A stretch of DNA of 64,000 nucleotides from Lachnospiraceae bacterium (lineage in GTDB: Bacteria > Bacillota > Clostridia > Lachnospirales > Lachnospiraceae): positions 186,001-250,000 of the forward strand of contig JAFZLD010000018.1 of assembly GCA_017553505.1 (NCBI GenBank), in the 5' to 3' direction. Under the pieces are notes generated by a model. The model saw nothing but the letters and a program-made list of their open reading frames with translations. It searched no databases and had not been told where the DNA came from. Shown here one piece after another: positions 45,577 through 53,953 of the stretch (position 1 is its first letter; each line of letters starts with the position of its first letter). Position numbers and translations under genes: made by a program.

Positions 45577-46962
45577 ATGGAAGATTTGAGATCAGTTCAT
45601 TGGGATATTACAAGGAAATGTAATCTAAGATGCAAGCACTGTTACAACGCCGAAAAGTACTTTAATCCGAATTCGGATTCATATATCGAAGAAGAAATGA
45701 GCCTTGAGCAGTGCAAGCATACTGTAGACAATTTTGCAAATGCAGGATTTGAGCACATTCACTTTTTGGGTGGAGAACCTTTGGCATCGCCGTATTTGTT
45801 TGATGTTATTGAGTATGCTAAGGAAAAATACAATATGTGTATAACAATCAATTCGAATGCATGCCTTCTTACAGAAAGCATTTGCAGAAAACTGATTGAG
45901 TTAAAGGTTGAGCAGTATGCAGCAAGCTTGGATGGGTGCAGTGCTTTGGTTAACGATTCAATACGTGGAAGCGGTACATTTGAAAAAGTGCTGGAAAATA
46001 TGAAGATGCTTAATAGTATAAAAACGGAATATCCGCAGAAAATGGAGACAGTCTTTGTATTTACACTTACTAAAAAGAATATAGGAGATCTTAAGCTTCT
46101 TCCTAAAGTTGCCGAGGAAGCCGGTGTGGATTTAATGGTACTTACAACCTTTATCGAAAGCGGAAACGGTAGAGAGCATAAAGAAGAGTTTGCTATGGGG
46201 TATATAGAACTTTGCGATGCGATAGAAACGATGGTTTCAAAGGAATTGCTTCAGCATTCTGTTCCGTTACAAATAGACATGCGCCCCAGATTCTGTGATT
46301 ACTTGGCAAGCAGATATATGGCGCCGATTATATATAATTCAAAAAATAGTTTATGTTGTGCCGGAGAAAAAATCTGGTATCTTGAAGCAAATGGTGATGC
46401 ACACCCTTGTCTTGTGTTTCAACTTGAGGCAGGAAAGAAAGCACTTAAGGAAAATGCATACATCAAAGAGAAGATGTCTGTATTGGATAAGACAATCAGC
46501 GAAATAGAAAATTCCCAATATTGGAAAACATTTCTTTCGAAAAAACATGCATTTAATGCGTCCAAGATATCTACTTGCACAGGCTGTATTTACCTCGATG
46601 ATTGCGAACCTTGCTTTTTGGAATACGGAGATTATAACCGACCTGTAATCGAATGTGAATGGACTAAACAAAGAGAAAAAAGTTTGTATGATGACATTAA
46701 GGAAAAAACTTATACTCTCTCTTCCAATGTCGATTACAAAGAAGAGACGGGGAAAATCGCTATAGACAACAATTTGGTTATGGAACTTGATAATGAAGTC
46801 AGTTCGGATTTTTTGGACAAAATATGTGAATTCGGCAAAGTAGAGAGCGCACTAAAAGAGCTTGAAAAAGAATATGCGGTTGATAGTGAACGCTTGAAGT
46901 ATGATTTGGCGGTATTGGTTATGAACCTGATAAACAATGACATTTTGAAAGAGGTGGTGTGA
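45577..46962 (+). CDS. Radical SAM-SPASM peptide-modifying enzyme with C-terminal RRE-like domain
   Basis: A 461-residue maturase. Cys 15/19/22 in TRKCNLRCKHCYN hold the SAM-binding [4Fe-4S] cluster; HFLGGEPL is the GGEP motif. The SPASM region has CCAGEKIWYLEANGDAHPC, then CTGCIYLDDCEPC and VIEC for auxiliary clusters. Residues about 385-461 look like a PqqD/RRE winged helix (LDKICEFGKVESALKELEKEY, VMNLINNDILKEVV). It would recognise and modify the precursor at 48380. Product chemistry (thioether or C-C link) unknown. Confidence 0.9.
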   Translation: MEDLRSVHWDITRKCNLRCKHCYNAEKYFNPNSDSYIEEEMSLEQCKHTVDNFANAGFEHIHFLGGEPLASPYLFDVIEYAKEKYNMCITINSNACLLTESICRKLIELKVEQYAASLDGCSALVNDSIRGSGTFEKVLENMKMLNSIKTEYPQKMETVFVFTLTKKNIGDLKLLPKVAEEAGVDLMVLTTFIESGNGREHKEEFAMGYIELCDAIETMVSKELLQHSVPLQIDMRPRFCDYLASRYMAPIIYNSKNSLCCAGEKIWYLEANGDAHPCLVFQLEAGKKALKENAYIKEKMSVLDKTISEIENSQYWKTFLSKKHAFNASKISTCTGCIYLDDCEPCFLEYGDYNRPVIECEWTKQREKSLYDDIKEKTYTLSSNVDYKEETGKIAIDNNLVMELDNEVSSDFLDKICEFGKVESALKELEKEYAVDSERLKYDLAVLVMNLINNDILKEVV

Positions 46963-46963
46963 T

Positions 46964-47227
46964 ATGAGTATATACAAAGTGAGAGAGAATCTTGTGGTAG
47001 AGGAGATTGAGGATTCTGTAATAATATTTGATACCGATAATGAAAGGTTTTTTGAATTGGAGGGTATAGGCTCCTTTATTTGGAAGAATCTTGACAATAA
47101 GAATTTTGACGAAGTGGTGGGAACGATTAGAAATGAATTTGATGTAGACGAGGAAACTGCCGGAGCGGATACTACAGATTTCATCAAGAGCCTTTTAGAT
47201 AATAAACTAATTGTAGAGTTTAAATAA
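46964..47227 (+). CDS. PqqD family RiPP recognition protein
   Basis: An 87-residue PqqD-type protein that delivers precursor leaders to maturases. Seen: ENLVVEEIEDSVIIFDTDNERFFELEGIGSFIWKNLD (beta strands and first helix) and FVDEET...FIKSLLDNKLIVEF-like C-terminal helix and strand pattern. Starts 1 base after the first maturase, which carries its own RRE-like end, so the operon has two recognition domains. Confidence 0.9.
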   Translation: MSIYKVRENLVVEEIEDSVIIFDTDNERFFELEGIGSFIWKNLDNKNFDEVVGTIRNEFDVDEETAGADTTDFIKSLLDNKLIVEFK

Positions 47228-47283
47228 TGGATTTAAGAATGGAAACCATAACCGAATATACCGAAGTGAGAAAAAATGAATAA
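47227..47283 (+). CDS. Possible 18-codon coupling ORF
   Basis: A tiny ORF (MDLRMETITEYTEVRKNE) starts on the PqqD stop (TAATG) and ends 8 bases inside the next radical SAM gene. It may pass ribosomes to that gene, which has a weak ribosome binding site (GAAGTGAGAAAAA), or be a chance frame. No cysteine and no leader-like motif, so a precursor role is unlikely. Confidence 0.25.
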   Translation: MDLRMETITEYTEVRKNE

Positions 47284-48358
47284 GGATAACCATACGATTA
47301 CGAAAAGCATTCTTTGGGACGTTACGTGGAAATGCAATTTAAGGTGCGCTCATTGCTATAATGCAGATTATTTGGCTAATCAAAAAAGTGTAAACATAGA
47401 AGACAATTATAACCGGATTGTTGACAGGTTGAAAGATTTGCAATTCAATCACATACACCTTTTGGGCGGTGAGCCTTTATGTGAGGAAAGTATATTTGAT
47501 TTAATAGAATACGCAGTGTCAAAAGACATAATCATAACGATTAATACAAACGGTACGCTACTTACAGAACAAACAACCAAGAGATTGATAGATTTAGGCG
47601 TTAAACAAATAACGGTAAGCCTTGATGGAGCCGTAGCTGAAGATAATGATGTAATTCGTGGCAAAGGTGTATTTGAGCGCGTTGTTAATAATCTTTCGAC
47701 GGCTTCGTTGCTTATAGAAAAACAAAAGTCTCAAATGATTCTTCAGGTAGCAACGGTTATAACAGGGCAAAATGTTGCCAATATTCATAGGATGCCTAAA
47801 ATTCTTGCAGATATAAAAATAAAATACCTGGATGTATTGAAACTATATGAATGCGGAAATGCTATTACCAATGGGGCGAATCTTATTTTGACTCCGGAAG
47901 AGTACATCGAGGCAATTGGGAAAATACTTATTGAGGCGTACAGAAAAGGTGTGTATTTGCAGATAGACTGTAAACCGAAGGTGCTTGAATACGTAAACGC
48001 CAGATATGGATTTAATGTCAGCTTAAACTCTGTTTTTAACAAGTGCGAGGCGGGACAGAAAATGTTTTATATGGATCAGCTATGTAACATCTTTCCGTGT
48101 GGCCCTATAGCTAACCGCATAAAGCGTAATGAATTCGAAGAAGAAATGAGGGTTTCTCTTTTTGATTCAGATGCAGAGGAAAAAATGAGGCTCTTTGGTG
48201 TATGGACATGTAGTAAATCATGCAGTGTAAATGCTTTTTGCAAAAAATGCAAATATGTTTCGGGTTGCAGCGGATGCGCTTTGTGTCAAGGCGGAGAGGA
48301 TTTGCTGTGCAGGAAAGCCGCTGAAATTTTTGGTGTTAGAGCAGATGCTTTGGCATAA
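47276..48358 (+). CDS. Radical SAM-SPASM peptide-modifying enzyme
   Basis: A 360-residue maturase paralogous to the one at 45577. SAM cluster Cys 20/24/27 in TWKCNLRCAHCYN; HLLGGEPL. SPASM region: CEAGQKMFYMDQLCNIFPCG followed by an unusually Cys-dense end (CSKSC, FCKKC, CSGCALC), enough for two auxiliary clusters. Immediately upstream of the candidate precursor gene. No C-terminal RRE; it probably relies on the PqqD protein. Confidence 0.9.
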   Translation: MNKDNHTITKSILWDVTWKCNLRCAHCYNADYLANQKSVNIEDNYNRIVDRLKDLQFNHIHLLGGEPLCEESIFDLIEYAVSKDIIITINTNGTLLTEQTTKRLIDLGVKQITVSLDGAVAEDNDVIRGKGVFERVVNNLSTASLLIEKQKSQMILQVATVITGQNVANIHRMPKILADIKIKYLDVLKLYECGNAITNGANLILTPEEYIEAIGKILIEAYRKGVYLQIDCKPKVLEYVNARYGFNVSLNSVFNKCEAGQKMFYMDQLCNIFPCGPIANRIKRNEFEEEMRVSLFDSDAEEKMRLFGVWTCSKSCSVNAFCKKCKYVSGCSGCALCQGGEDLLCRKAAEIFGVRADALA

Positions 48359-48379
48359 AAAACAGGAAAGGAGAAAGAT

Positions 48380-48496
48380 ATGCAGAAGAAGACATATGCA
48401 AAACCTTCAGTAAAGCTTGTAAAGGTTGAAAAGGCTGTTATGGTAGCAGCAAGCAGAAGCGGCATGGGAAATTGTAAGATTACATTTATCTCATAG
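48380..48496 (+). CDS. Candidate RiPP precursor peptide
   Basis: A 38-residue peptide with strong RBS AAAGGAG. The N-terminal MQKKTYAKPSVKLVKVEKAV is a leader of the KxYxKPxVxxVKVE type seen before radical-SAM-modified peptides in Firmicutes and Bacteroidetes. The C-terminal part, after MVAASR, is SGMGNCKITFIS with a single Cys, the likely core. Placed directly between a radical SAM gene and the HprK-like gene, and followed by a hairpin. Precursor assignment is inference from size, position and leader pattern. Confidence 0.75.
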   Translation: MQKKTYAKPSVKLVKVEKAVMVAASRSGMGNCKITFIS

Positions 48497-48512
48497 TTGA
48501 CGAATTCATGGG

Positions 48513-48542
48513 ATAGGAGGCGATAAAAATATCACCTCCTAT
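48513..48542 (+). promoter_or_regulatory. Stable hairpin after the precursor gene
   Basis: ATAGGAGGCGATA pairs with TATCACCTCCTAT around an AAAA loop, 12 of 13 positions matched. No U tract follows, so it is a processing or mRNA-stabilising structure or a weak terminator. It could raise precursor mRNA over the downstream genes; it also buries a GGAGG sequence. Confidence 0.7.
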
Positions 48543-48583
48543 CTGCATGGAGCAAATTAGAGAGGATATTGAGAATAAGTAGG

Positions 48584-49546
48584 ATGAATGTGTATAAATA
48601 CATACTTAGGGATGTTGTTTTTGCGATAGAAGCAGATGATACTGTCGCCAAGTGCTTAAAATGCAGAGTTTCAAGTATAACAGAAGGCATGGCAGATACG
48701 TATGATGTAGTAATAACTGTAAAACGTAATGATGATGAGCGGATTACCGTCTCAGATGATAAGTATATCAATCAGCAAGAACCTGATATTGATGACAGGT
48801 ATTATTACAGAGAAATCATGGATTTAGGCATTTTCAGATATGACAGAGCGAAAAAGAAAATGGATGTTCATTATATTGATTCCACCTATTATCCCTTCGA
48901 TTCTTATGAAGTAGTTGTAGATACCATTTTGCAGTTTATATATCTGATAATGCTTGAATTTTCCGTTGTTCCTCTCCATACTGCGGTACTTGCAAGTGGC
49001 GATAAAGGGATAATGCTGTTTGGAAATTCTGGTGCTGGCAAGAGTACTCTGGAGTCTGCACTGCTGTGTTCCGGATTGAAATATTTTGCCGACGATGTAG
49101 CCTTCATGAGTGAAAATGGACGAGTTTTTTGCAGTAGTGAAAGAATACTTGGATGTACTCCAAAGACAAAGCGCCTGATAAAAGACTTGTTTGACACAGA
49201 ATTTGAGTTACGGAATGCGTATAGTTCTGTTAATAAAGAAATTTTTGCAATTGATGAGGAGCTGATTGCTAAATATGATAGTTTATTTCCTCGGATAATA
49301 GTTTTTCCGAAAAAGAATTCGGGAAGTAGTGGACTTGTAGAAGTCTCACCCAAGGACACTCTTATTCGATTGATAAAAATGTCGGTGTCTGAGTTTTTTT
49401 CATCCAAGCAAAAACAATTATATTTTAGTAGGTTATGGCTTCTTTCACAGAAAGCAAAAGCCTACGAGTATCGTTGGAATGAAGATTCAAATAATCTTAT
49501 AGAAGTATGCAATCGTATTATATCCGAATGCGAAAAGGAGTTATGA
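48584..49546 (+). CDS. HprK-like P-loop ATPase/kinase of RiPP clusters
   Basis: A 320-residue protein resembling HPr kinase-related proteins that occur in RiPP operons. LEFSVVPLHTAVLA leads to Walker A GNSGAGKST (Gly 147), then LKYFADDVAFM (Walker B-like DD). Lacks the N-terminal HPrK domain. Substrate may be the precursor peptide or a partner protein (inference). Start is uncertain: ATG 48584 or TTG 48569; AGAGAGGA upstream is too far from one and too near the other. Confidence 0.8.
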   Translation: MNVYKYILRDVVFAIEADDTVAKCLKCRVSSITEGMADTYDVVITVKRNDDERITVSDDKYINQQEPDIDDRYYYREIMDLGIFRYDRAKKKMDVHYIDSTYYPFDSYEVVVDTILQFIYLIMLEFSVVPLHTAVLASGDKGIMLFGNSGAGKSTLESALLCSGLKYFADDVAFMSENGRVFCSSERILGCTPKTKRLIKDLFDTEFELRNAYSSVNKEIFAIDEELIAKYDSLFPRIIVFPKKNSGSSGLVEVSPKDTLIRLIKMSVSEFFSSKQKQLYFSRLWLLSQKAKAYEYRWNEDSNNLIEVCNRIISECEKEL

Positions 49547-49547
49547 G

Positions 49548-50366
49548 GTGATAAACAGCGTTTGTTTGTGTTTGACATTTAAATGTGATTTGAAGTGCAG
49601 ACATTGTTTCGTTGCAGCCGGTCCCGAGAGGAAAGAGGAAATGACTTTGGGGCAGATTGCGCTGGCAATTGATAACAGTGCGCCGGATTGTGATCGTATG
49701 TGGTTTTCCGGTGGGGAGCCGACGGTAGTTCTTGATAAGCTTCTCTATGGACTCAAGTATGCAAAAACATTGAAAGATAAAACTGGATTTCCGCGGAATA
49801 TATGTGTTCAAACCAATGGCAATTTTGCGAAAACCAAAGAAGACGCGATAAGGTATTTGATACAGTTTTTCAAATGCGGAGCCAATGAGATAGATATTAC
49901 GTCAAATGATGTATTCCATTTTGAACAAATGGACAAAAGCATTCCTTCACAACTCGCAAATCTAGCAAATGGAATGAATCTTTTTGATAGAGTTTTAATC
50001 GGTGGTTCTGACTATAAAGTGGTTAAGCGTTTCGGAAGAGCCAAGACTATTCCGGAAAAGGAACTTGAGGGATTTGACATGAGTTATGCCCACAAGTGTG
50101 TATTGACTGAATCTGATTTGGTAATTCATCCGAACGGAAATGTGTTGCCCTGCATATATGGTTTTGACAACGTTATGGGGAATATCTATGATGACAATAT
50201 AAGAAATATATTAGATAAGTATTCCAAGACGGAAGCATACAAAGTATTGAGAGAAAAAGACTTATGTGAATTCATTGGCAAGTGGCAGGAAAACAATGCG
50301 GGAGTTGCGGCTACAGATATCTGCGAAGCGTGTAATGTGTTTTTTAAGAACTTGGGAAGGCGGTAA
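49548..50366 (+). CDS. Radical SAM enzyme, short form
   Basis: A 272-residue radical SAM protein. Cys 13/17/20 in TFKCDLKCRHCFV; MWFSGGEPTV is the GGEP motif. C-terminal Cys residues (AHKCVLTESD, VLPCIYGFDNV, DICEACNVF) suggest one auxiliary cluster rather than a full SPASM pair. GTG start with AAAAGGAG, 1 base after the HprK-like gene. Third radical SAM in the operon, different in type from the other two, so probably a different modification step. Confidence 0.88.
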   Translation: MINSVCLCLTFKCDLKCRHCFVAAGPERKEEMTLGQIALAIDNSAPDCDRMWFSGGEPTVVLDKLLYGLKYAKTLKDKTGFPRNICVQTNGNFAKTKEDAIRYLIQFFKCGANEIDITSNDVFHFEQMDKSIPSQLANLANGMNLFDRVLIGGSDYKVVKRFGRAKTIPEKELEGFDMSYAHKCVLTESDLVIHPNGNVLPCIYGFDNVMGNIYDDNIRNILDKYSKTEAYKVLREKDLCEFIGKWQENNAGVAATDICEACNVFFKNLGRR

Positions 50367-50371
50367 CTGAA

Positions 50372-52132
50372 TTGATTAAGTATATGTTCAAGTCCATTAA
50401 AATCATTTTGTGTAATGCGTTTTTGGGTGGATTTTTAAAGATTCTCCAATGTGTGTTGGTAGCAATTATGACTCCGTTGAGTATTGTTATTACACAAAGG
50501 CTTGTGGACAGTATTGAGCGATACCACGGTGGGTATATAGACTATAAAGGAGTTATCTTATATGCAGCTCTTCTTTTTGTAGCATTGCTGGTAATTACCG
50601 GAAACGGCCTTTTGGACAATGTACTATCTGTTATTCTAAAAAGGGCGGTAAATAATAAACTCACATTCGCCATTGTCCAAAAGTTCTTGAAAATAGAATA
50701 TGAGTGTTTCGAGGACAGCGATGTGGCTGATACTATTAAAAGAATGGGTGAGGCACCGCAGGAAAAGATTCTAGATATATTTCTAGTTTCTTTGAATATA
50801 ATTGCCCAGCTCATTTCTATAATCGGTACAGCACTTGTATTTACGCAGGTTTCTATATGGTTCTCTGTAGCATTCCTTGGAATTTTAGTGCCCATGTTAT
50901 GGATAGATTACAGGGCCATGACAATTATGAACACTATATTTGATGAGCAATCGGAAGAAGAAAGACGCTTATCTTATTGTGCGGGACTCCTTGAAGATAA
51001 GAATTCGCTTCTTGAACTTAAGATTTCAAATGCAGTTAAGTACATTTTGAATAAGGCCAAAGCAATAAACAACAAAGTACTAGGCGAGAGGGTCAAGACT
51101 ACAATTCGCTCGCAGAAATATTTTGCCGTAAGTACTCTTTTTGTTATAGCGTGGGCTGCATTTGTTGTGATGTCTCTTGGCTCTGCTGCATCCAAAGAAA
51201 TGATAAGCATAGGCATTTTTGTGGCGTTAATAGGATCGGCGGGAACACTTTTGGAGTTGAGTCAGAATTTGTCTCGTAACTTTGCAAATCTTTCCAGGCA
51301 ATGCCTAAATATCAGACATTACTATAACTTCTTGAAGTTGCCTGAAGCCAAGGAAGTTATATCAATAAATGATATTTGTTTTCCTCGAATTGAGTTTGAA
51401 CATGTAAGTTTTAAATACCCTAAAACAGATGTAATGGTTTTGAAAGATGTGTCCTTCTCAATTGAACAGGGGCAGAAGGTTGCGCTTGTTGGAGAAAACG
51501 GGGCCGGCAAATCAACAATTATTAAGCTTCTATGCAAACTTTATAAGCCTGATAGCGGTTATATCAAAGTAAATGGAACGGATTTGCAAGATATCCCAAT
51601 GGCAGATTTGAAAAAGATATTTGGTGTTGCTTTTCAAGATTATGTCTGCTATGCACTTTCACTTAGAGAAAACGTGGCACTTGGTGACGTAGAGAAGATT
51701 AACGACGATGAAAGCATAAAGCGGGCGCTTAAAGATGGGTTGGCTGATGGGCTTCTAGAGGAACTCACTAACGGCTTGGATTCAAACCTTGGGAAAATAG
51801 AGGATGACGGTGTGGATTTATCGGGAGGCCAGTGGCAGAGGGTTGCCATTTCAAGAGCATGTCTTTCGGATGGTTCTATTGTTGTACTGGATGAACCTAC
51901 CGCATCACTTGATCCTATTGCAGAAAGCGATATGTATAATGCGTTTTCTTCGGCTCTTAAGGATAAAGGCTGTTTGATAATATCGCATCGTTTGGCCAGT
52001 GCGAGACTTGCCGACAAGATAATTTTGCTTGATTCAGGTGTTATTGCAGAAAGCGGAAGCCATGAAGAACTGATGGCGAAGCGCGGTCTTTACTGTAAAA
52101 TGTTTGAAAATCAGAGTTCTTGGTATGCATAA
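50372..52132 (+). CDS. ABC transporter, permease-ATPase fusion
   Basis: A 586-residue half-transporter: six-TM exporter domain (about 1-320), then an ATPase with Walker A GENGAGKST, signature LSGGQWQRVAISRA and Walker B IVVLDEPTASLDP. No N-terminal C39 peptidase domain, so leader removal must be done by another protein. Starts at TTG 50372 behind GGGAAGGCGG; ATG 50384 is an alternative. Probably forms a heterodimer with the next gene and exports the mature peptide. Confidence 0.9.
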   Translation: MIKYMFKSIKIILCNAFLGGFLKILQCVLVAIMTPLSIVITQRLVDSIERYHGGYIDYKGVILYAALLFVALLVITGNGLLDNVLSVILKRAVNNKLTFAIVQKFLKIEYECFEDSDVADTIKRMGEAPQEKILDIFLVSLNIIAQLISIIGTALVFTQVSIWFSVAFLGILVPMLWIDYRAMTIMNTIFDEQSEEERRLSYCAGLLEDKNSLLELKISNAVKYILNKAKAINNKVLGERVKTTIRSQKYFAVSTLFVIAWAAFVVMSLGSAASKEMISIGIFVALIGSAGTLLELSQNLSRNFANLSRQCLNIRHYYNFLKLPEAKEVISINDICFPRIEFEHVSFKYPKTDVMVLKDVSFSIEQGQKVALVGENGAGKSTIIKLLCKLYKPDSGYIKVNGTDLQDIPMADLKKIFGVAFQDYVCYALSLRENVALGDVEKINDDESIKRALKDGLADGLLEELTNGLDSNLGKIEDDGVDLSGGQWQRVAISRACLSDGSIVVLDEPTASLDPIAESDMYNAFSSALKDKGCLIISHRLASARLADKIILLDSGVIAESGSHEELMAKRGLYCKMFENQSSWYA

Positions 52133-52154
52133 AATACAGACGGGAAAGATACAG

Positions 52155-53918
52155 ATGAAGAAAAAATACAGTGGTATAAAAATAATCGGGAAGGTTTATA
52201 AGCAAACCTTGGGAATAGTTCCTTTTTCGGGAATAGTGGGCATTTTGAATTATTTGGCACAGGGCTTGTTTCCGGCGGTTACAACAATAATATTATCAAA
52301 ACTGTTTAACAGCGTATATGATAAGCACTATGGAGATATGAGAATTTATGGGCTACTGTTTGTCTTATCATATGCTGTTATATACATACTCCAATTTGTG
52401 TCCAGTATTACGATTAATGCCGGGATATATGAGAAATGCACGAGTATGTACAGAATATCTATATCAGCAAAAACCGCAAAAATGGGGTTGATTCAGTTTG
52501 AAGACAGTGAAGTATTGAATATACAAAAACGCGCAAAGAACTGTGTGGATCAGGAATATTTAAGCCAGATATATATGTCTTTGACGGTTTTTATTACGTG
52601 TGGAATCAGTGTTGTAGCCACAATTGCTGTGTTGGGGACTTATCATATCGGATTTGTCCTATTTTCACTATTCAGTGTTATTCCGTTTTATATTGCCAGA
52701 GTAGTTAGGGGGAAAGAGTTTTATCTGTTAAAGCAAAAGCAAGCTTCTCAAAACAGGAAACTGAATTACTATTGGAGTCTTTTTAACCAAAAGCAATCTG
52801 CCAAAGAAATGCGGGTAATGGGTTCCGGCAGTTATTTATTTAAAAAGTGGATTATGCAAAGAGACGAGGTTAACGAAGAAATATGGCAATACAATATAAA
52901 GGATGCCACATCGCTATTACTGTGCGACATTTTGAAGATTGTCGGCTACATGATAAGCGTAGCATTGGCTTTACTATTGGTTACAAGGCATAGTATTTCT
53001 ATTGGTGTGTTCGGAGCCTGTATGGTTGCATTTAAATCTACTCAAGAAGCAACGAAGAACTTTTTAATCGAACTGGGATATATGCCACAGAAGTTTTCTT
53101 TTGCCGGAGATTACTATGAGTTTATGGATCTCCCCGAAGAGAGTAAAGGGGATAAAGATGTTAAGGAATTTAATAAGTCTATCGAGATTAAGGGAGTCTA
53201 TTTTAAGTATCCTCATTGTGAAGATTATGCTCTTAAAAATGTGAATCTTGCGGTAAATAAGGGTGAGAAGGTTGTAATTCTTGGAATAAACGGTAGCGGA
53301 AAGACGACTCTTTCAAAAATGATTTTGGGGCTATATACTCCGTCTGCCGGGGAAGTACTAATAGACGGTTGTTCAATTGGTGATATGAATAAGGAACAAC
53401 TGTATCGTTATTTTTCGGTCATTCCGCAGAACTTTACAAAATTCCTTTTATCTTTACGGGAAAATGTTACAATTTCTGATTTAACGAAGGCATTTGATGA
53501 TTTAGCGGTGGCTGATACTATCAAACAGGTTGGTGGTGAAGATATTTTGACTGTCAACGGAGGACTTGACTGTCAACTCGGGCGGGAATTTAACGGTGTG
53601 GAGTTCTCAGGCGGTCAGTGGCAGAAGTTGGCACTTGCAAGAGGAATATTTAAAGATGGTCAGATAATGGTGTTAGACGAGCCGACAAGTTCGCTTGATC
53701 CCAATATGGAAACCGAAATACTTAGGTTGTTTCTGAAACTATGTGAGAAAAAAACTGCAGTTATTATTTCTCATAGGGTTGGGTTATGCAAATTTGCTGA
53801 CAAGATAGTGGTAATGAAAGATGGAATGATTTGCGAGGTCGGTAATCACGCGACTTTAATGTCAAACAACGGAGAATATAGAAAACTTTATGAGGCACAG
53901 GAGTGTTGGTACAAGTAA
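52155..53918 (+). CDS. ABC transporter, permease-ATPase fusion
   Basis: A 587-residue half-transporter paralogous to the preceding one: six TM segments, Walker A GINGSGKTT, signature FSGGQWQKLALARG, Walker B IMVLDEPTSSLDP. Start 52155 (MKKKYSG) with GGGAAAG upstream gives a length matching its partner; an earlier in-frame ATG would overlap the preceding gene. Likely the other half of a heterodimeric exporter. Confidence 0.9.
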   Translation: MKKKYSGIKIIGKVYKQTLGIVPFSGIVGILNYLAQGLFPAVTTIILSKLFNSVYDKHYGDMRIYGLLFVLSYAVIYILQFVSSITINAGIYEKCTSMYRISISAKTAKMGLIQFEDSEVLNIQKRAKNCVDQEYLSQIYMSLTVFITCGISVVATIAVLGTYHIGFVLFSLFSVIPFYIARVVRGKEFYLLKQKQASQNRKLNYYWSLFNQKQSAKEMRVMGSGSYLFKKWIMQRDEVNEEIWQYNIKDATSLLLCDILKIVGYMISVALALLLVTRHSISIGVFGACMVAFKSTQEATKNFLIELGYMPQKFSFAGDYYEFMDLPEESKGDKDVKEFNKSIEIKGVYFKYPHCEDYALKNVNLAVNKGEKVVILGINGSGKTTLSKMILGLYTPSAGEVLIDGCSIGDMNKEQLYRYFSVIPQNFTKFLLSLRENVTISDLTKAFDDLAVADTIKQVGGEDILTVNGGLDCQLGREFNGVEFSGGQWQKLALARGIFKDGQIMVLDEPTSSLDPNMETEILRLFLKLCEKKTAVIISHRVGLCKFADKIVVMKDGMICEVGNHATLMSNNGEYRKLYEAQECWYK

Positions 53919-53953
53919 TTTGACTAAAGACGGCTATTTATTGGGAGAAAACG

